Assembly (NCBI RefSeq): GCF_002261225.1
Contig: NZ_NEVM01000001.1
Coordinates: 1,054,001 to 1,118,000 of the forward strand
Length of the DNA: 64,000 bases
Source of the DNA: Bordetella genomosp. 10
Lineage (GTDB): Bacteria; Pseudomonadota; Gammaproteobacteria; Burkholderiales; Burkholderiaceae_B
Reading direction: 5' to 3'
Position numbers and translations under genes: made by a program. The notes below the pieces were generated by a model. It ran no database searches. It was not told the DNA's origin and worked only from the letters and a program-made list of their open reading frames with translations. Below are positions 24,096 to 32,975 of the stretch, piece after piece; the first letter of the stretch is position 1, and each line of letters starts with the position of its first letter.

Positions 24096-26102
24096 CTACG
24101 CGGCGTCATCCTTGCGCGGGCGGCGCGCACGTGTCGCGGTCTTGCGGGGCGCGCGCTTGGAGGCAGGCGGCGCGTCGCCGGCCGCCGCGTCAGGCGTTTC
24201 CGCCTGGGCCGCCCGGGCCGCTTCCGGCCGCAGCGCCTGGCTTGCGCCAGCGGGAGCCGCCGCGGTCGCCGCGCCCCTGCGGGAGCCACCGGTAGCGGCA
24301 TTCCTCGGTTTCGCCGCCGCCGATCTCGCGTCCGTCACGTTCGCGGCCGCTGCGTTTGCATCGGCTGCATTGGTCGCATCGGCCACATCGGCCACATCGG
24401 CGACGCGCCCGGCGCTCTTCTTCGCGGCCGATGTGCGGCGGCCCGCGCCGCGCCGGCCGGCGGTCGTCTTGGCGGCAGGCGCTTCGGCGACGGTCGCCGC
24501 ATCGGCGGCCGGCACGGCCGTATCCACCGCCGCCGCGTTGCCAGCGGTTTCGCTCGCGACCGCGTCGTCCACGATGGGCGAGGGCGCGAACGGGTCGGAG
24601 GCGCTCGTCTGCCGGGCCGCATCCTGCGCGGCCTTCTTGGCGGCGGCCTTGGCCGTGCGCGCGGGCACGGGATGGCGCTTGCGGTTCGGCTTGGCGTCGG
24701 CCTCCTGCGCCGCCGCGGCGTCTTGCGCCACGGGCGTGGGATCGTCCATCAGGCCGGTGTCGGCGGGGGCGCCGGTCGGCAGGAAAGGCGAGTCCAGCGC
24801 GGCGATTTCGGTGTCGCTGGTGGGCGGCTGCGGCGCGATGCCGTCGGCCTCGGCTGCCCCGCGCCATTCGCGATCGGCGCGGTCGCGCCGGGAGGCGCGC
24901 CGGCCCTCGCGCTGACCCGGGATCCGGGCTTCCTGTTCCCCGGCGCCGGCATGGCCTTCGTCCGATTCCGCTTCCTCGCCGCGTTGTGCGCGCGCGTCGC
25001 CCCTGCGCTCGTGGCGCGTCTCGTCGCCGCGTTCACTGCGCTCGTTGCGCGCGTCGTCGCGGTGGTCGCTGCGTGCATCGTCGCGTTGGTCGTTGCGCGT
25101 TTCGTCGCGGCGCTCATTGCCCGCGCCGCGCTCGCGTCCCTTCCTGCGCCCGTCGCCGCGCCCTTCGCTTCGACCTTCATTGCGCCCGTCGTTGCCGCGA
25201 TTGTCGTTGCGGCTCTCACCGCGCCCCTCATTGCGCGCCGGTTGGCTATCGGATTCACCGCTCCCCGCGGCATCGACCGCCCCAGCGCTGCGATAGACGA
25301 AGGTGCCCGACTTCTCGTCGCGGCCGGTTTCCAGCAGCCCGCGCGCGCGGGCTTCGTCGAGCAGATTGCCGAAAGCCCGGAAGCCGTAGTAGGACTCGTT
25401 GAAATCCGGCTTGCGGCGCTTGATGGCGTCCTTCAGCGCGGACGCCCAGATCTTGCCGCTGTCGCCGCGCTCGGCCACCAGCGCGTCGAAGGTCTCGACC
25501 GCCAGTTCGATGGCCTTGCTGCGGCGCGCGTCCATTTCTTCCTTGCGGCGCCGCTCGTCTTCTGGCGAGCGGCGGCTGGCGCCGTTGTCGCGCGCGTCGC
25601 GTCGCGCTGCCGCCGAACGCTGGGTCTCGCGCACCAGGTCGTCGTAGAAGATGAATTCGTCGCAGTTGGCGATCAGCAGGTCGGACGTGGACTGCTTCAC
25701 CCCCACGCCGATGACGTACTTGGCGTTCTCGCGCAGCTTGGAGACCAGCGGCGAAAAGTCGGAATCGCCGCTGATGATCACGAAGGTGTCCAGGTGGGAC
25801 TTGGTGTAGCAGAGGTCCAGCGCGTCGACCACCAGGCGGATGTCGGCGGAATTCTTGCCGGACTGGCGCACGTGGGGGATTTCGATCAGCTCGAAATTGG
25901 CCTCGTGCATGGCGGCCTTGAAGCCTTTGTACCGATCCCAGTCGCAATAGGCCTTCTTGATCACGATGCTGCCCTTGAGCAGCAGCTTTTCCAGCACCAG
26001 GCGGATATCGAGTTTTTCGTAGTTGGCGTCGCGCACGCCGAGCGCCACGTTCTCGAAGTCGCAGAACAGCGCCATGCTGACGTTTTCGTGGGATGCAGCC
26101 AT
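24096..26102 (-). CDS. NYN (LabA-type) nuclease-like protein with LOTUS domain and histone-H1-like tail
   Basis: A 668-residue protein in three parts. Residues 8-160 are an NYN/PIN-like domain with acidic residues D15 (CDFEN), D87 (NSADIRL) and D113/D115 (SGDSDFSPL), the set expected of metal-dependent RNA nucleases. Residues about 195-275 form an OST-HTH/LOTUS RNA-binding module. Residues 276-420 are Arg/Asp/Glu/Asn-rich, and 480-668 are an Ala/Lys/Arg-rich tail like bacterial H1-type proteins. GGAGAG upstream fixes the start. It is probably a cytoplasmic RNA-processing factor; the tail may bind nucleic acid. Confidence 0.88.
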   Translation of the reverse strand: MAASHENVSMALFCDFENVALGVRDANYEKLDIRLVLEKLLLKGSIVIKKAYCDWDRYKGFKAAMHEANFELIEIPHVRQSGKNSADIRLVVDALDLCYTKSHLDTFVIISGDSDFSPLVSKLRENAKYVIGVGVKQSTSDLLIANCDEFIFYDDLVRETQRSAAARRDARDNGASRRSPEDERRRKEEMDARRSKAIELAVETFDALVAERGDSGKIWASALKDAIKRRKPDFNESYYGFRAFGNLLDEARARGLLETGRDEKSGTFVYRSAGAVDAAGSGESDSQPARNEGRGESRNDNRGNDGRNEGRSEGRGDGRRKGRERGAGNERRDETRNDQRDDARSDHRDDARNERSERGDETRHERRGDARAQRGEEAESDEGHAGAGEQEARIPGQREGRRASRRDRADREWRGAAEADGIAPQPPTSDTEIAALDSPFLPTGAPADTGLMDDPTPVAQDAAAAQEADAKPNRKRHPVPARTAKAAAKKAAQDAARQTSASDPFAPSPIVDDAVASETAGNAAAVDTAVPAADAATVAEAPAAKTTAGRRGAGRRTSAAKKSAGRVADVADVADATNAADANAAAANVTDARSAAAKPRNAATGGSRRGAATAAAPAGASQALRPEAARAAQAETPDAAAGDAPPASKRAPRKTATRARRPRKDDAA
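25010..25215 (-). repeat. imperfect repeats encoding the Arg/Asp/Glu-rich linker
   Basis: Within the NYN gene, short imperfect direct repeats built from CGTTG/CGTCG-type blocks encode successive variants of RNDQRDDARSDHRDD. The length of this linker is probably unstable by replication slippage. Confidence 0.5.
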
Positions 26103-26295
26103 TTTCTCTCCAGGGCGGGCGGCGGCCGCGGCCGGTATGGCCACGGCCGAACGTCCGCCGATCGCGTATTGTCGCTTAAGTCCGCTTCTTGCTTAAGCCC
26201 GCCCCGATGGGGACGTCCGGGCGCCGCCGGCGCTATCATCTTCCGTCAGACGCCGGCCACGGCCTCCTCCGCGGCTTGCGCGTCCCCGCCATTCG

Positions 26296-27579
26296 ATGCC
26301 GCCCCATACTTCCTTGGACATGCCGGACCCTCACGCTTCCTCCGCCGCCCCGACCGTCCCGGATGCCGCCACGGCCGCGCTGCCGGCGGCCTCGCTGCCC
26401 GGCGCGCCGCCGGCGCAGGCGTTCCCCGCCCCCTCCGAACCGCTGGACGGCCCGTCCTGGCGCGCGCATTTCCCGGTCTGCGCCGACCTGGCCTATCTGG
26501 ACCACGCCAGCCTCGGCCCCACGCCGCGCCTCACCGCCCAGGCGGTGGCCGACAGCCTGGCCGAGCAGGGCCGGCGCGGCTCGCTGGCGCATCCGGGCCT
26601 GCACGAGATCGCCGACGCCGCGCGCGCCGAGTTCGCCGCCTGCATCGGCGCGCCCGCGGCACAGGTGGCGCACGCGCCCAATGCCTCCGCCGCCGTCAGC
26701 CTGATCGCGGCGGGCCTGCCCTGGGAAGCGGGCGACGAGGTCGTCGTGCCCGCCATCGATTTTCCCTCGGTGGTGCTGCCCTGGATGACGTTGCGGGCGC
26801 GCGGCGTGCACGTGCGCACGGTGGCCTGCGTCGACGGACGCGTGGACGTGGACGCCCTGCTGGCCGCCTGCAACGGCGCCACGCGCGTGATGTGCGTCTC
26901 CTGGGTGCAATTCAGCAGCGGCTGCCGTCTCGACCTGGCGCGCCTGGGCGCCGCCTGCCGCCAACGCGGCATTCTGCTGGTGGTGGACGGCGTGCAGGGC
27001 GTGGGCGCCTTGCGGTTGGACGTGGCCGACCTGCCCATCGACGCGCTGGTGGTGCATGCGTACAAGTGGATGCTGGCGCCCCAGGGCGTGGCCTGGCTGT
27101 ACGTCGGCGAGCGGCTGGCGCAGCGGCTCGGCCTGTCCGCCGCCGGGCCGCGCAGCCTGACGCCGCGCGACTCGTATTTCGATCACCGCTACGAACCGCG
27201 CGCGGACGCGGCGCGCTTCGAGACCGGCATCCTCGGCTTCCACGGCATCGTGGGCGCGCGGGCCAGCCTGGCCTTGCTGCGCGCCGCCGGGCCGGCGCGC
27301 GTGGAGGCCGCGGTGCTGCGTCATGCCGGGCATCTGGCGCGCGGGCTGCTGGATGCCGGCTGCCATGTGCAGGGCGGGGCCGATCGCCGCGACTTCCACT
27401 CCGGCATCGTCGTGTTCCGCCATCCGCGGCTCGACGCCGCGGCCTGCCGCCTGGCGCTGCTGCGGGCCGGCGTGGTCACCGCCGCGCGCGAAGGCCACGT
27501 GCGGGTCGCGCCGCATTTCTACAACACCGACGCGGAGATCGAGACGCTGCTGCGCACGGTGCGCGACATGAAGGACTGA
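26296..27579 (+). CDS. class V aminotransferase-family PLP enzyme
   Basis: A 427-residue fold-type I PLP enzyme of the class V (isopenicillin N epimerase/cysteine desulfurase) family. The PLP lysine is in VHAYKWMLAPQGVAWLYV (about residue 256). The cofactor aspartate (LLVVDGVQGVGAL) and a conserved arginine-containing stretch before the C-terminal domain (ARFETGILGFHGI) are visible. The first 45 residues are Pro/Ala-rich and poorly conserved; a start at 26320 is possible. It is divergent from the NYN gene. The substrate is not evident. Confidence 0.9.
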   Translation: MPPHTSLDMPDPHASSAAPTVPDAATAALPAASLPGAPPAQAFPAPSEPLDGPSWRAHFPVCADLAYLDHASLGPTPRLTAQAVADSLAEQGRRGSLAHPGLHEIADAARAEFAACIGAPAAQVAHAPNASAAVSLIAAGLPWEAGDEVVVPAIDFPSVVLPWMTLRARGVHVRTVACVDGRVDVDALLAACNGATRVMCVSWVQFSSGCRLDLARLGAACRQRGILLVVDGVQGVGALRLDVADLPIDALVVHAYKWMLAPQGVAWLYVGERLAQRLGLSAAGPRSLTPRDSYFDHRYEPRADAARFETGILGFHGIVGARASLALLRAAGPARVEAAVLRHAGHLARGLLDAGCHVQGGADRRDFHSGIVVFRHPRLDAAACRLALLRAGVVTAAREGHVRVAPHFYNTDAEIETLLRTVRDMKD

Positions 27580-27899
27580 CGGGGCGTCCCATGCGCCGGC
27601 CGCCGGTGCCGGCGCTGCAAGAGAGGCTTGTCCTGCTCCACGCGGGACGCGCGGTTTGCCATGCGTGCGCCTTGCTCGCGGGATGACGAGCTTCGAACAA
27701 TCCTGAATAAAAACTGAAAATATCGCGCCGAAAGATACGAAATGCCGGACCCTCGCCAGTTCAGCAAAAATCTCGGCGTCCCGGGAAACGGACTGAAACG
27801 TCCTTCGTCAACCTTCCATCTTTTTCCGCACTCCGGACGGGTATATCTGGGTAAAGTAAGGGTGTGTACATCCCGTTGATGGATGTCCGGAGTACAACC
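27580..27899. other. 320-base intergenic region, relatively A/T-rich
   Basis: No gene is seen. The stretch at about 27700-27790 is much richer in A than its surroundings and probably holds the promoter of the next gene. A small hairpin (ACATCC, seven-base loop, GGATGT, at 27868-27886) lies in the presumed leader, just ahead of the GGAG ribosome-binding site. Confidence 0.5.
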
Positions 27900-28439
27900 A
27901 TGAAGAAACTCACTCTCTCGACTTTGGCCGCCGCCACCCTGGTGCTGGCGTCGGCAACCAGCCCGGCGATGGCCGGTGGCTATTATCACGGCGGCTACGG
28001 CGGTTACCACGGCTACCACGGTGGTTATCACGGGGGCGGCGGCGGCTGGTGGGTCGCCGGTGCCCTGGGCCTGGTCGCCGCGGGCGCCTTGATTGCCGCC
28101 AACCAGCCCACCTACGTGGCGCCCGCGCCCGTCTACGCCGCGCCGGTTTATAGCGCGCCGGTCTATGCCGCGCCGCCCGTGTACGCCGCCCCGCCGGTCG
28201 CGCAGACGGAGTACGCGCCGCCGCCCGCCCGTTCCACCGGCGACCTGATCGCCTATCCGGCCCACGGCCAGACCCAGGCGCAGCAGAACCGGGATCGCGC
28301 GGAGTGCCAGAACTGGGCCGTCAACCAGAGCGGCTTCGACCCGTCGAGCGTGACGCAATACTCCAACAACGTCCAGGTCGATTCGTACAACCGCGCCATG
28401 TCCGCGTGCATGACCGGCCGCGGCTACTCGGTCAGTTGA
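27900..28439 (+). CDS. secreted Gly/Tyr/His-rich protein, function unknown
   Basis: A 179-residue exported protein. The signal peptide (residues 1-25) ends at AMA. Residues 26-50 are a Gly/Tyr/His repeat (YHGGYGGYHG), followed by a hydrophobic Gly/Ala segment (about 52-70) and a Pro/Ala/Tyr-rich stretch of VYAAP repeats. A C-terminal domain carries two cysteines (ECQNW, ACMTGRGY) resembling the common ending of glycine-zipper envelope proteins. GGAG upstream supports the start. It is probably envelope-associated; the role is unknown. Confidence 0.82.
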   Translation: MKKLTLSTLAAATLVLASATSPAMAGGYYHGGYGGYHGYHGGYHGGGGGWWVAGALGLVAAGALIAANQPTYVAPAPVYAAPVYSAPVYAAPPVYAAPPVAQTEYAPPPARSTGDLIAYPAHGQTQAQQNRDRAECQNWAVNQSGFDPSSVTQYSNNVQVDSYNRAMSACMTGRGYSVS

Positions 28440-28464
28440 TCGCCGGCCGGGCCCGGTAATTCTT

Positions 28465-30549
28465 TCAGGCTGGCGCGTCGAAAGGCGCGCCTTCCAGGAA
28501 GGCCTGGTGAGCGCCGATCGTCGCGGCGATCTCGCGCAGCAGCAATATCGTTCGTAGTTGCGCCATGCGCGCGCCGGCCGCATCGATTGCGGCCGTTTCT
28601 GTTTTTTCCTCAGGCGCGCCGCCGGACAGCCGCCGCGCCAGGCGGTCGGCCAGCCGCGTGGCCAGTCGCGCCACCGCGCCGAATTGCGCGCGCCGCAGGC
28701 GACGCAGCAGGGCATCGCGCTCGCGCGCCGTCAACGCCGCCTCCACATGCCCGCCCGGACCACCCTGATGGCGCAGCCGGATGACCGCATCGCCGATCGC
28801 CAGCGCCCCCAGGATGCCGTCCAGGTCACGCGCCATTTGCGCCGGCGGTACCTGCACGCCCTGCGTCATCTGCTGGCGGATGCGGTCGGCCGTGCGGCTG
28901 TGCAACTGCGCGGCCGAGGGCGCGCGCCGCGCCTCGCCCAGCCCGGCCAGGTCGGCGCGGACGGTCGCATGCAGGCGCGCCAGCGCGGCGCGGCGGTCGA
29001 CCGGGAACAGCAGGGTGAAGGCCAGCACGCCGCAGACGATGCCCACGATCAAGGTGATCGCGCCGTTCAGTTGCCCCGGCATCGTGGCATAGCTGCCATT
29101 GCCCGGCGACAGCAGGTCCCACAGGAAAATCGAGAACGAGGCGCCGATGGCGGCCGTCGCCGGCCGGCGCATCGCCAAGCCGGCGCCGACCAATACGATG
29201 GACAGGGGCAGGGCGAAGCTGGCGTAGTCGTGCGCCACCGGCATCGCCAGCAAGGCCCACAGCATCGCCACCACGGCGGCCAGGGCCGTGCCTTGCAGGA
29301 AGCCCAGGCCGGCCGCCACCGGATTGGGCCGCGTCGAGAACAGGGCGCAGATCACGCCGGTGATGGTGACGAAACCCGGCCCCGACGGCCACGCCGATCC
29401 TATCCAGAAGGCGGCGGCGAGCAGCAGCGCGGCCGCCGCGCGGATGCCGTTGCGCACGGCGGCGGTGCGGTCCAGGTGCGTGGCGTAGCGTTCGCGGGCG
29501 TTGGCGGGATGGGCCTGCCAGACGGCTTCGCGCCGCTCGGTGGCGGTCTCCAGCGCGCGCAGCAGCGCCAGCCGTTTCGCGGCGGCCAGTCTCTCGCGCC
29601 AGCCCGCGCCGCCGTCCCAGGACGCCATCTCGCGCGCCAGCGTGGCCGCGGCCGCCCGGGTCTGCGCTTGCACCGCCGCCGCGCGTCCGGCCGGTTGCGC
29701 GGCGATGTCGCCCACCAGGTCCAGCAAGGCCGGCGGCATGGCGTCCCGGTCGCCGGCCCGCCGGTCGTCGGCCAGCGCGTGGGCGGCGACCAGTTGCGCC
29801 ATGGTGGCCACCGCGGCGGCCCGGATATGCCCCATGCGCCGGCGCACTTCCAGGGAGCCCGCGGCGGCGAACTGCGCCGCGACGTCCATGTCCAGCCCCG
29901 CCACGAACAGGCGCTGCGGCGCGTTGCCCGGCGCTTCGCCGCTCATCATGCGGCGGGTCAGCTCGGCGGCCTTGCGCAGATAGTCGTCCAGGCGGCGCCG
30001 GATGCCGATCAGGCCGCGATCCGGCTCCCAGGCCGCCGCCAGCACGGCCTCCACCGCCACGCCTAGCAGGATGTAGCAGACGCGCGCGACGGCGATGTGG
30101 AAGACTTCCTCGGGATGGCTCACGCTGTCCATGGCGATGATGACCGCGGTATAGCCGGCCAGCACCGCGCCGTAGGAGCTGAAGTTGCGCAAGCCGGTGG
30201 CCAGGGCGGTGCAGATGCCCAGCCAGGCGGCCAGGCAGGCCAGGAACAGCCACGGCGCCTGCGACAGGGCGCCCACCAGCGCCATGGCCACCGCCGCGCC
30301 CGCCAGGGTGCCGATGGCCCGGGAGCGTCCCTTCGAGAGGCTCATCCCGCGCGTGCCCTGGGCCACGATCCAGACGGTCATGGCGGCCCATTTCGGGTTG
30401 TCCATCTGCATTTCGAGGGCCAGGTAGAAGGCCAGCAGCGAGGCGACGGTGGTGCGCAGGGCGAAGCCCAGGGCCGGGGCATCGATGAAGGACGGCAGGG
30501 CGAAAAGCGGGCGGGGCGCCGGGCCGGCGGCAGGGGACGAGCGGGTCAT
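28465..30549 (-). CDS. FUSC-family aromatic-acid/fusaric-acid-type exporter
   Basis: A 694-residue inner-membrane protein with the FUSC layout. One N-terminal bundle of about six helices (residues 25-180) includes the PKWAAMTVWIVAQ signature. A cytoplasmic region precedes a second bundle (about 365-520), and a helical C-terminus closes the protein. Relatives (AaeB, FusB/C) export aromatic acids or other organic compounds with a membrane-fusion partner, but no partner is encoded next to it. A LysR gene is divergent and is the natural candidate regulator. Confidence 0.9.
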   Translation of the reverse strand: MTRSSPAAGPAPRPLFALPSFIDAPALGFALRTTVASLLAFYLALEMQMDNPKWAAMTVWIVAQGTRGMSLSKGRSRAIGTLAGAAVAMALVGALSQAPWLFLACLAAWLGICTALATGLRNFSSYGAVLAGYTAVIIAMDSVSHPEEVFHIAVARVCYILLGVAVEAVLAAAWEPDRGLIGIRRRLDDYLRKAAELTRRMMSGEAPGNAPQRLFVAGLDMDVAAQFAAAGSLEVRRRMGHIRAAAVATMAQLVAAHALADDRRAGDRDAMPPALLDLVGDIAAQPAGRAAAVQAQTRAAAATLAREMASWDGGAGWRERLAAAKRLALLRALETATERREAVWQAHPANARERYATHLDRTAAVRNGIRAAAALLLAAAFWIGSAWPSGPGFVTITGVICALFSTRPNPVAAGLGFLQGTALAAVVAMLWALLAMPVAHDYASFALPLSIVLVGAGLAMRRPATAAIGASFSIFLWDLLSPGNGSYATMPGQLNGAITLIVGIVCGVLAFTLLFPVDRRAALARLHATVRADLAGLGEARRAPSAAQLHSRTADRIRQQMTQGVQVPPAQMARDLDGILGALAIGDAVIRLRHQGGPGGHVEAALTARERDALLRRLRRAQFGAVARLATRLADRLARRLSGGAPEEKTETAAIDAAGARMAQLRTILLLREIAATIGAHQAFLEGAPFDAPA

Positions 30550-30665
30550 GATGGCGCGAGTCTAGATCGGCTCGTGAATGGGATAAACTGCCTGGATTGG
30601 CAATTTCTGTTGCTGGAAACGGTATAAAACAGCTTGGACAACGGCACAAACAGCGTGGCGACCCC

Positions 30666-31589
30666 ATGAAATTCGAACATGTGCAGGTCTTCCTGCGCGT
30701 CGTGGAGGCGGGCAGTTTTTCCGGCGCGGCGGCCTTGCTGGACATGCCCCTGACCAGCGTCAGCCGCCAGGTCAAGGCGCTGGAGGACGACCTCGGCGTG
30801 CAACTGCTTTACCGCACCACCCGCAAGGTGCGCAGCACCGACGCCGGACGCGAGTTCTACGCGCGCTGCCTGCAGGCCGAACAGGTCCTGGCCGACGCGC
30901 GCGCCTCGGTGGCCAGCCTGCGCACCGAGGCCGAAGGCACCCTGCGCGTGCTGGTGCCCTACGCCCTGGGGCTGCTGGTCCTGGAGCCGACCCTGGCCGC
31001 CTTCCGGGCCAGCCATCCGCGCGTGCAACTGGTGCTGACGTATCACAACGAAGCGCTCGACCTGGTCGCGCACGGCTATGACATCGCGATCCGCATCGGG
31101 CCCTTGCCCGACACCACCTACGCGGCCCGCCAACTGTGCCTGTCGCGCGCGGTGCTGGTCGCCAGTCCGGCCTACCTGGCGCGCGCCGGGCGGCCGGCCG
31201 ATCCGCGCGACCTGCGGCGCCACGATCTGCTGAGCAGCGGCGGCGACGCTCCGCTGGCGCAGTGGCGGCTGCGGCACGCCGGCAGCGGCGAGATCAGCGA
31301 CCTGACGCTGCGGCCCGTGCTGGTGGCCAACGAATCGGCCACCCTGATCCGCCAGGCCCTCAACGGCGGCGGCATCGTGCTGGCGTCGCGGATGCTGATC
31401 GGACGCCACCTGGCCAGCGGGGCGCTGGAAAACGTGTTGCCGGAATGGTCGCGCTGGCCCGACGTCGAACTGCATGCGCTGTTTCCCCAGCGCGCCACGC
31501 AGGAGCGCAAGGTGCGGGTCTTTCTCGACTACCTGGTGGACGTCTTCGCGTCCTGGCACGTCGGCGGCGCGGCCTCCCCGCCGGCCTGA
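30666..31589 (+). CDS. LysR-family regulator, divergent from the FUSC exporter
   Basis: A 307-residue LysR-type regulator of the AaeR/DsdC-like short-arm subgroup. HTH at residues 4-60 (SFSGAAALLDMPLTSVSRQVKALEDDLG), with the typical LLYRTTRKV end, then an effector-binding domain. I chose the ATG at 30666; a TTG at 30597 is in frame but starts before the conserved region. It shares a 116-base divergent spacer with the exporter gene and probably regulates it. Confidence 0.92.
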   Translation: MKFEHVQVFLRVVEAGSFSGAAALLDMPLTSVSRQVKALEDDLGVQLLYRTTRKVRSTDAGREFYARCLQAEQVLADARASVASLRTEAEGTLRVLVPYALGLLVLEPTLAAFRASHPRVQLVLTYHNEALDLVAHGYDIAIRIGPLPDTTYAARQLCLSRAVLVASPAYLARAGRPADPRDLRRHDLLSSGGDAPLAQWRLRHAGSGEISDLTLRPVLVANESATLIRQALNGGGIVLASRMLIGRHLASGALENVLPEWSRWPDVELHALFPQRATQERKVRVFLDYLVDVFASWHVGGAASPPA

Positions 31590-31598
31590 GCCGGACCG

Positions 31599-31985
31599 TC
31601 AGCGCCGCGGCCCGACGGGCAGGGGGCGCGGCGCCTCGGTGGCCATGCGCTCGGCGCTGTCGCCCGCCAGCGTCACGTCGCCGCGCGGCCGGGCCACGCA
31701 GGGCAGGATCCAGCCCTCGTCGATTTCATCCCGGCTCAGGCCCGGGCGCTCCACGACATAGCCGATCTCGCCCGCCTCAAGGTGGCACATGCAGGCGCGG
31801 CAGGTGCCGTTGCGGCATGAACTCGCCAGGCGGATGCCGGCGCGCAAGGCCGCCTGCAGCAGCGTTTCGTCCGCGCGCGCCGGATAGGTCCAGCCGCTGG
31901 TCTCCAGCGTGACCGTATAGGCGGCCTCGCCCGTGGCGGGCGGCGAGGCGGGGGGAGCGGACGCGGAAGCGGGCATGGCAGCCAT
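31599..31985 (-). CDS. 2Fe-2S ferredoxin
   Basis: A 128-residue plant-type ferredoxin. The cluster ligands follow CxxxxCxxC with the fourth cysteine downstream (SSCRNGTCRAC, then WILPCVA). The N-terminal 20 residues are Ala/Pro-rich and the C-terminus is a short Arg/Pro tail. GGAGGG six bases upstream supports 31985. It stands alone without a reductase or oxygenase beside it, so its redox partner is unknown. It ends head-on against the LysR gene on its left and is divergent from another on its right. Confidence 0.92.
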   Translation of the reverse strand: MAAMPASASAPPASPPATGEAAYTVTLETSGWTYPARADETLLQAALRAGIRLASSCRNGTCRACMCHLEAGEIGYVVERPGLSRDEIDEGWILPCVARPRGDVTLAGDSAERMATEAPRPLPVGPRR

Positions 31986-32030
31986 TCTAGCCCTCCCGCC
32001 CCGCATCCGCCTGCGCTACACTTCCATTCC

Positions 32031-32045
32031 TGAAAGTTATTTTCA
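32031..32045. promoter_or_regulatory. inverted repeat in the ferredoxin-LysR divergent spacer
   Basis: TGAAA and TTTCA flank five bases, in a 75-base divergent spacer and 16 bases before the LysR start. Position and symmetry suit a LysR-type autoregulatory site that could also act on the ferredoxin gene. Confidence 0.42.
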
Positions 32046-32060
32046 TGATGACTACCATTC

Positions 32061-32975
32061 ATGAATCCATCGCTGCGCGATCTCTCCTATTTCCTCGCCG
32101 TGGTCGCCCACGGCCATCTCGGCCGGGCGGCCTCGGCGTGCGCGGTGACGCAGCCGGCGCTGTCGAAATCGCTCAAGCGCCTGGAGGACGAGACCGGCCT
32201 CGCGCTGTTCGACCGCAGCGCGCGCGCCGTGCGGCCGACGGCCGCCGGCCTTGCCTTCGCCGAGCACGCCCGCAAGGTCGTCGACCAATACGAGGACGCC
32301 ATCCGCCACGCCCAGGCCCTGTCGGCGGGCGACACCGGCCTGCTGCGCGTGGGCGCCACCGCGGCGACCATGGACACGGCGGTCCTGCCCGCGCTGGAAG
32401 TGCTGCTGCCCGAACGGCCGGGCCTGCGCGTGACCTTGACCACGGGCGTGGCCGACGAACTGCATGATCTCCTGGAGCAGGGCGTGCTGGACGTGGTCGT
32501 CGCGCCGCTGGAGCGCGCCGTGCCCGCCGCCTTGCGCCAGCAGGCGGTCGGCCGCGACGACCTGCGGGTGGTCGCCCGGCGCGGCCATCCGCTGCTGCGC
32601 CGGGCGCCGGTCGGCCTGGAGGCGCTTGCCGCCGCGCGCTGGATCCTTCCCAAGCGCACGTCCCTGCTGCGCCAGCAACTGGACGCCGCCTATGCCGCCG
32701 CCGCGCTGGCGCCGCCGGCGCCCGTGCTGGAGGTCGACTTCATCTCGGCCGGGGCGCTCAAGCTGGTGGCCGGGGGCGACTGGCTGACCGTGGCGCCCGC
32801 CGCCCTGCTGGAGGAAGCCAGCGGCGTGGTGGCCTTGCCGGCGGCGTCGCCGTTGCCCCTGCGCCGCGAGGTCGCCTTGCTGGCGCGGCGCAGCGCGGCG
32901 TGGTCGCCGCAGATGAAAGCCATGCGCGAGGCCTTGCAGCGCGCCAACAAGAGCGCGGAGGGCAGTCCCGCATGA
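32061..32975 (+). CDS. LysR-family regulator upstream of the ClcB-like channel
   Basis: A 304-residue LysR regulator. HTH at residues 5-62 (HLGRAASACAVTQPALSKSLKRLEDETG); effector domain from about 90. Its stop overlaps the start of the channel gene by an ATGA, so they are cotranscribed. It may control the divergent ferredoxin gene, its own operon, or both. Confidence 0.92.
   Translation: MNPSLRDLSYFLAVVAHGHLGRAASACAVTQPALSKSLKRLEDETGLALFDRSARAVRPTAAGLAFAEHARKVVDQYEDAIRHAQALSAGDTGLLRVGATAATMDTAVLPALEVLLPERPGLRVTLTTGVADELHDLLEQGVLDVVVAPLERAVPAALRQQAVGRDDLRVVARRGHPLLRRAPVGLEALAAARWILPKRTSLLRQQLDAAYAAAALAPPAPVLEVDFISAGALKLVAGGDWLTVAPAALLEEASGVVALPAASPLPLRREVALLARRSAAWSPQMKAMREALQRANKSAEGSPA

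Noticed and set aside
25010..25215. Possible CRISPR-like array
   Set aside because: Repeats are short, imperfect, inside a coding region and without unique spacers of constant length.
23835..27686. 1283-codon plus-strand open frame
   Set aside because: It runs antisense to the NYN gene and over the aminotransferase gene in another frame, with Arg/Ala/Gly-rich shadow composition. High GC makes long empty frames common here.
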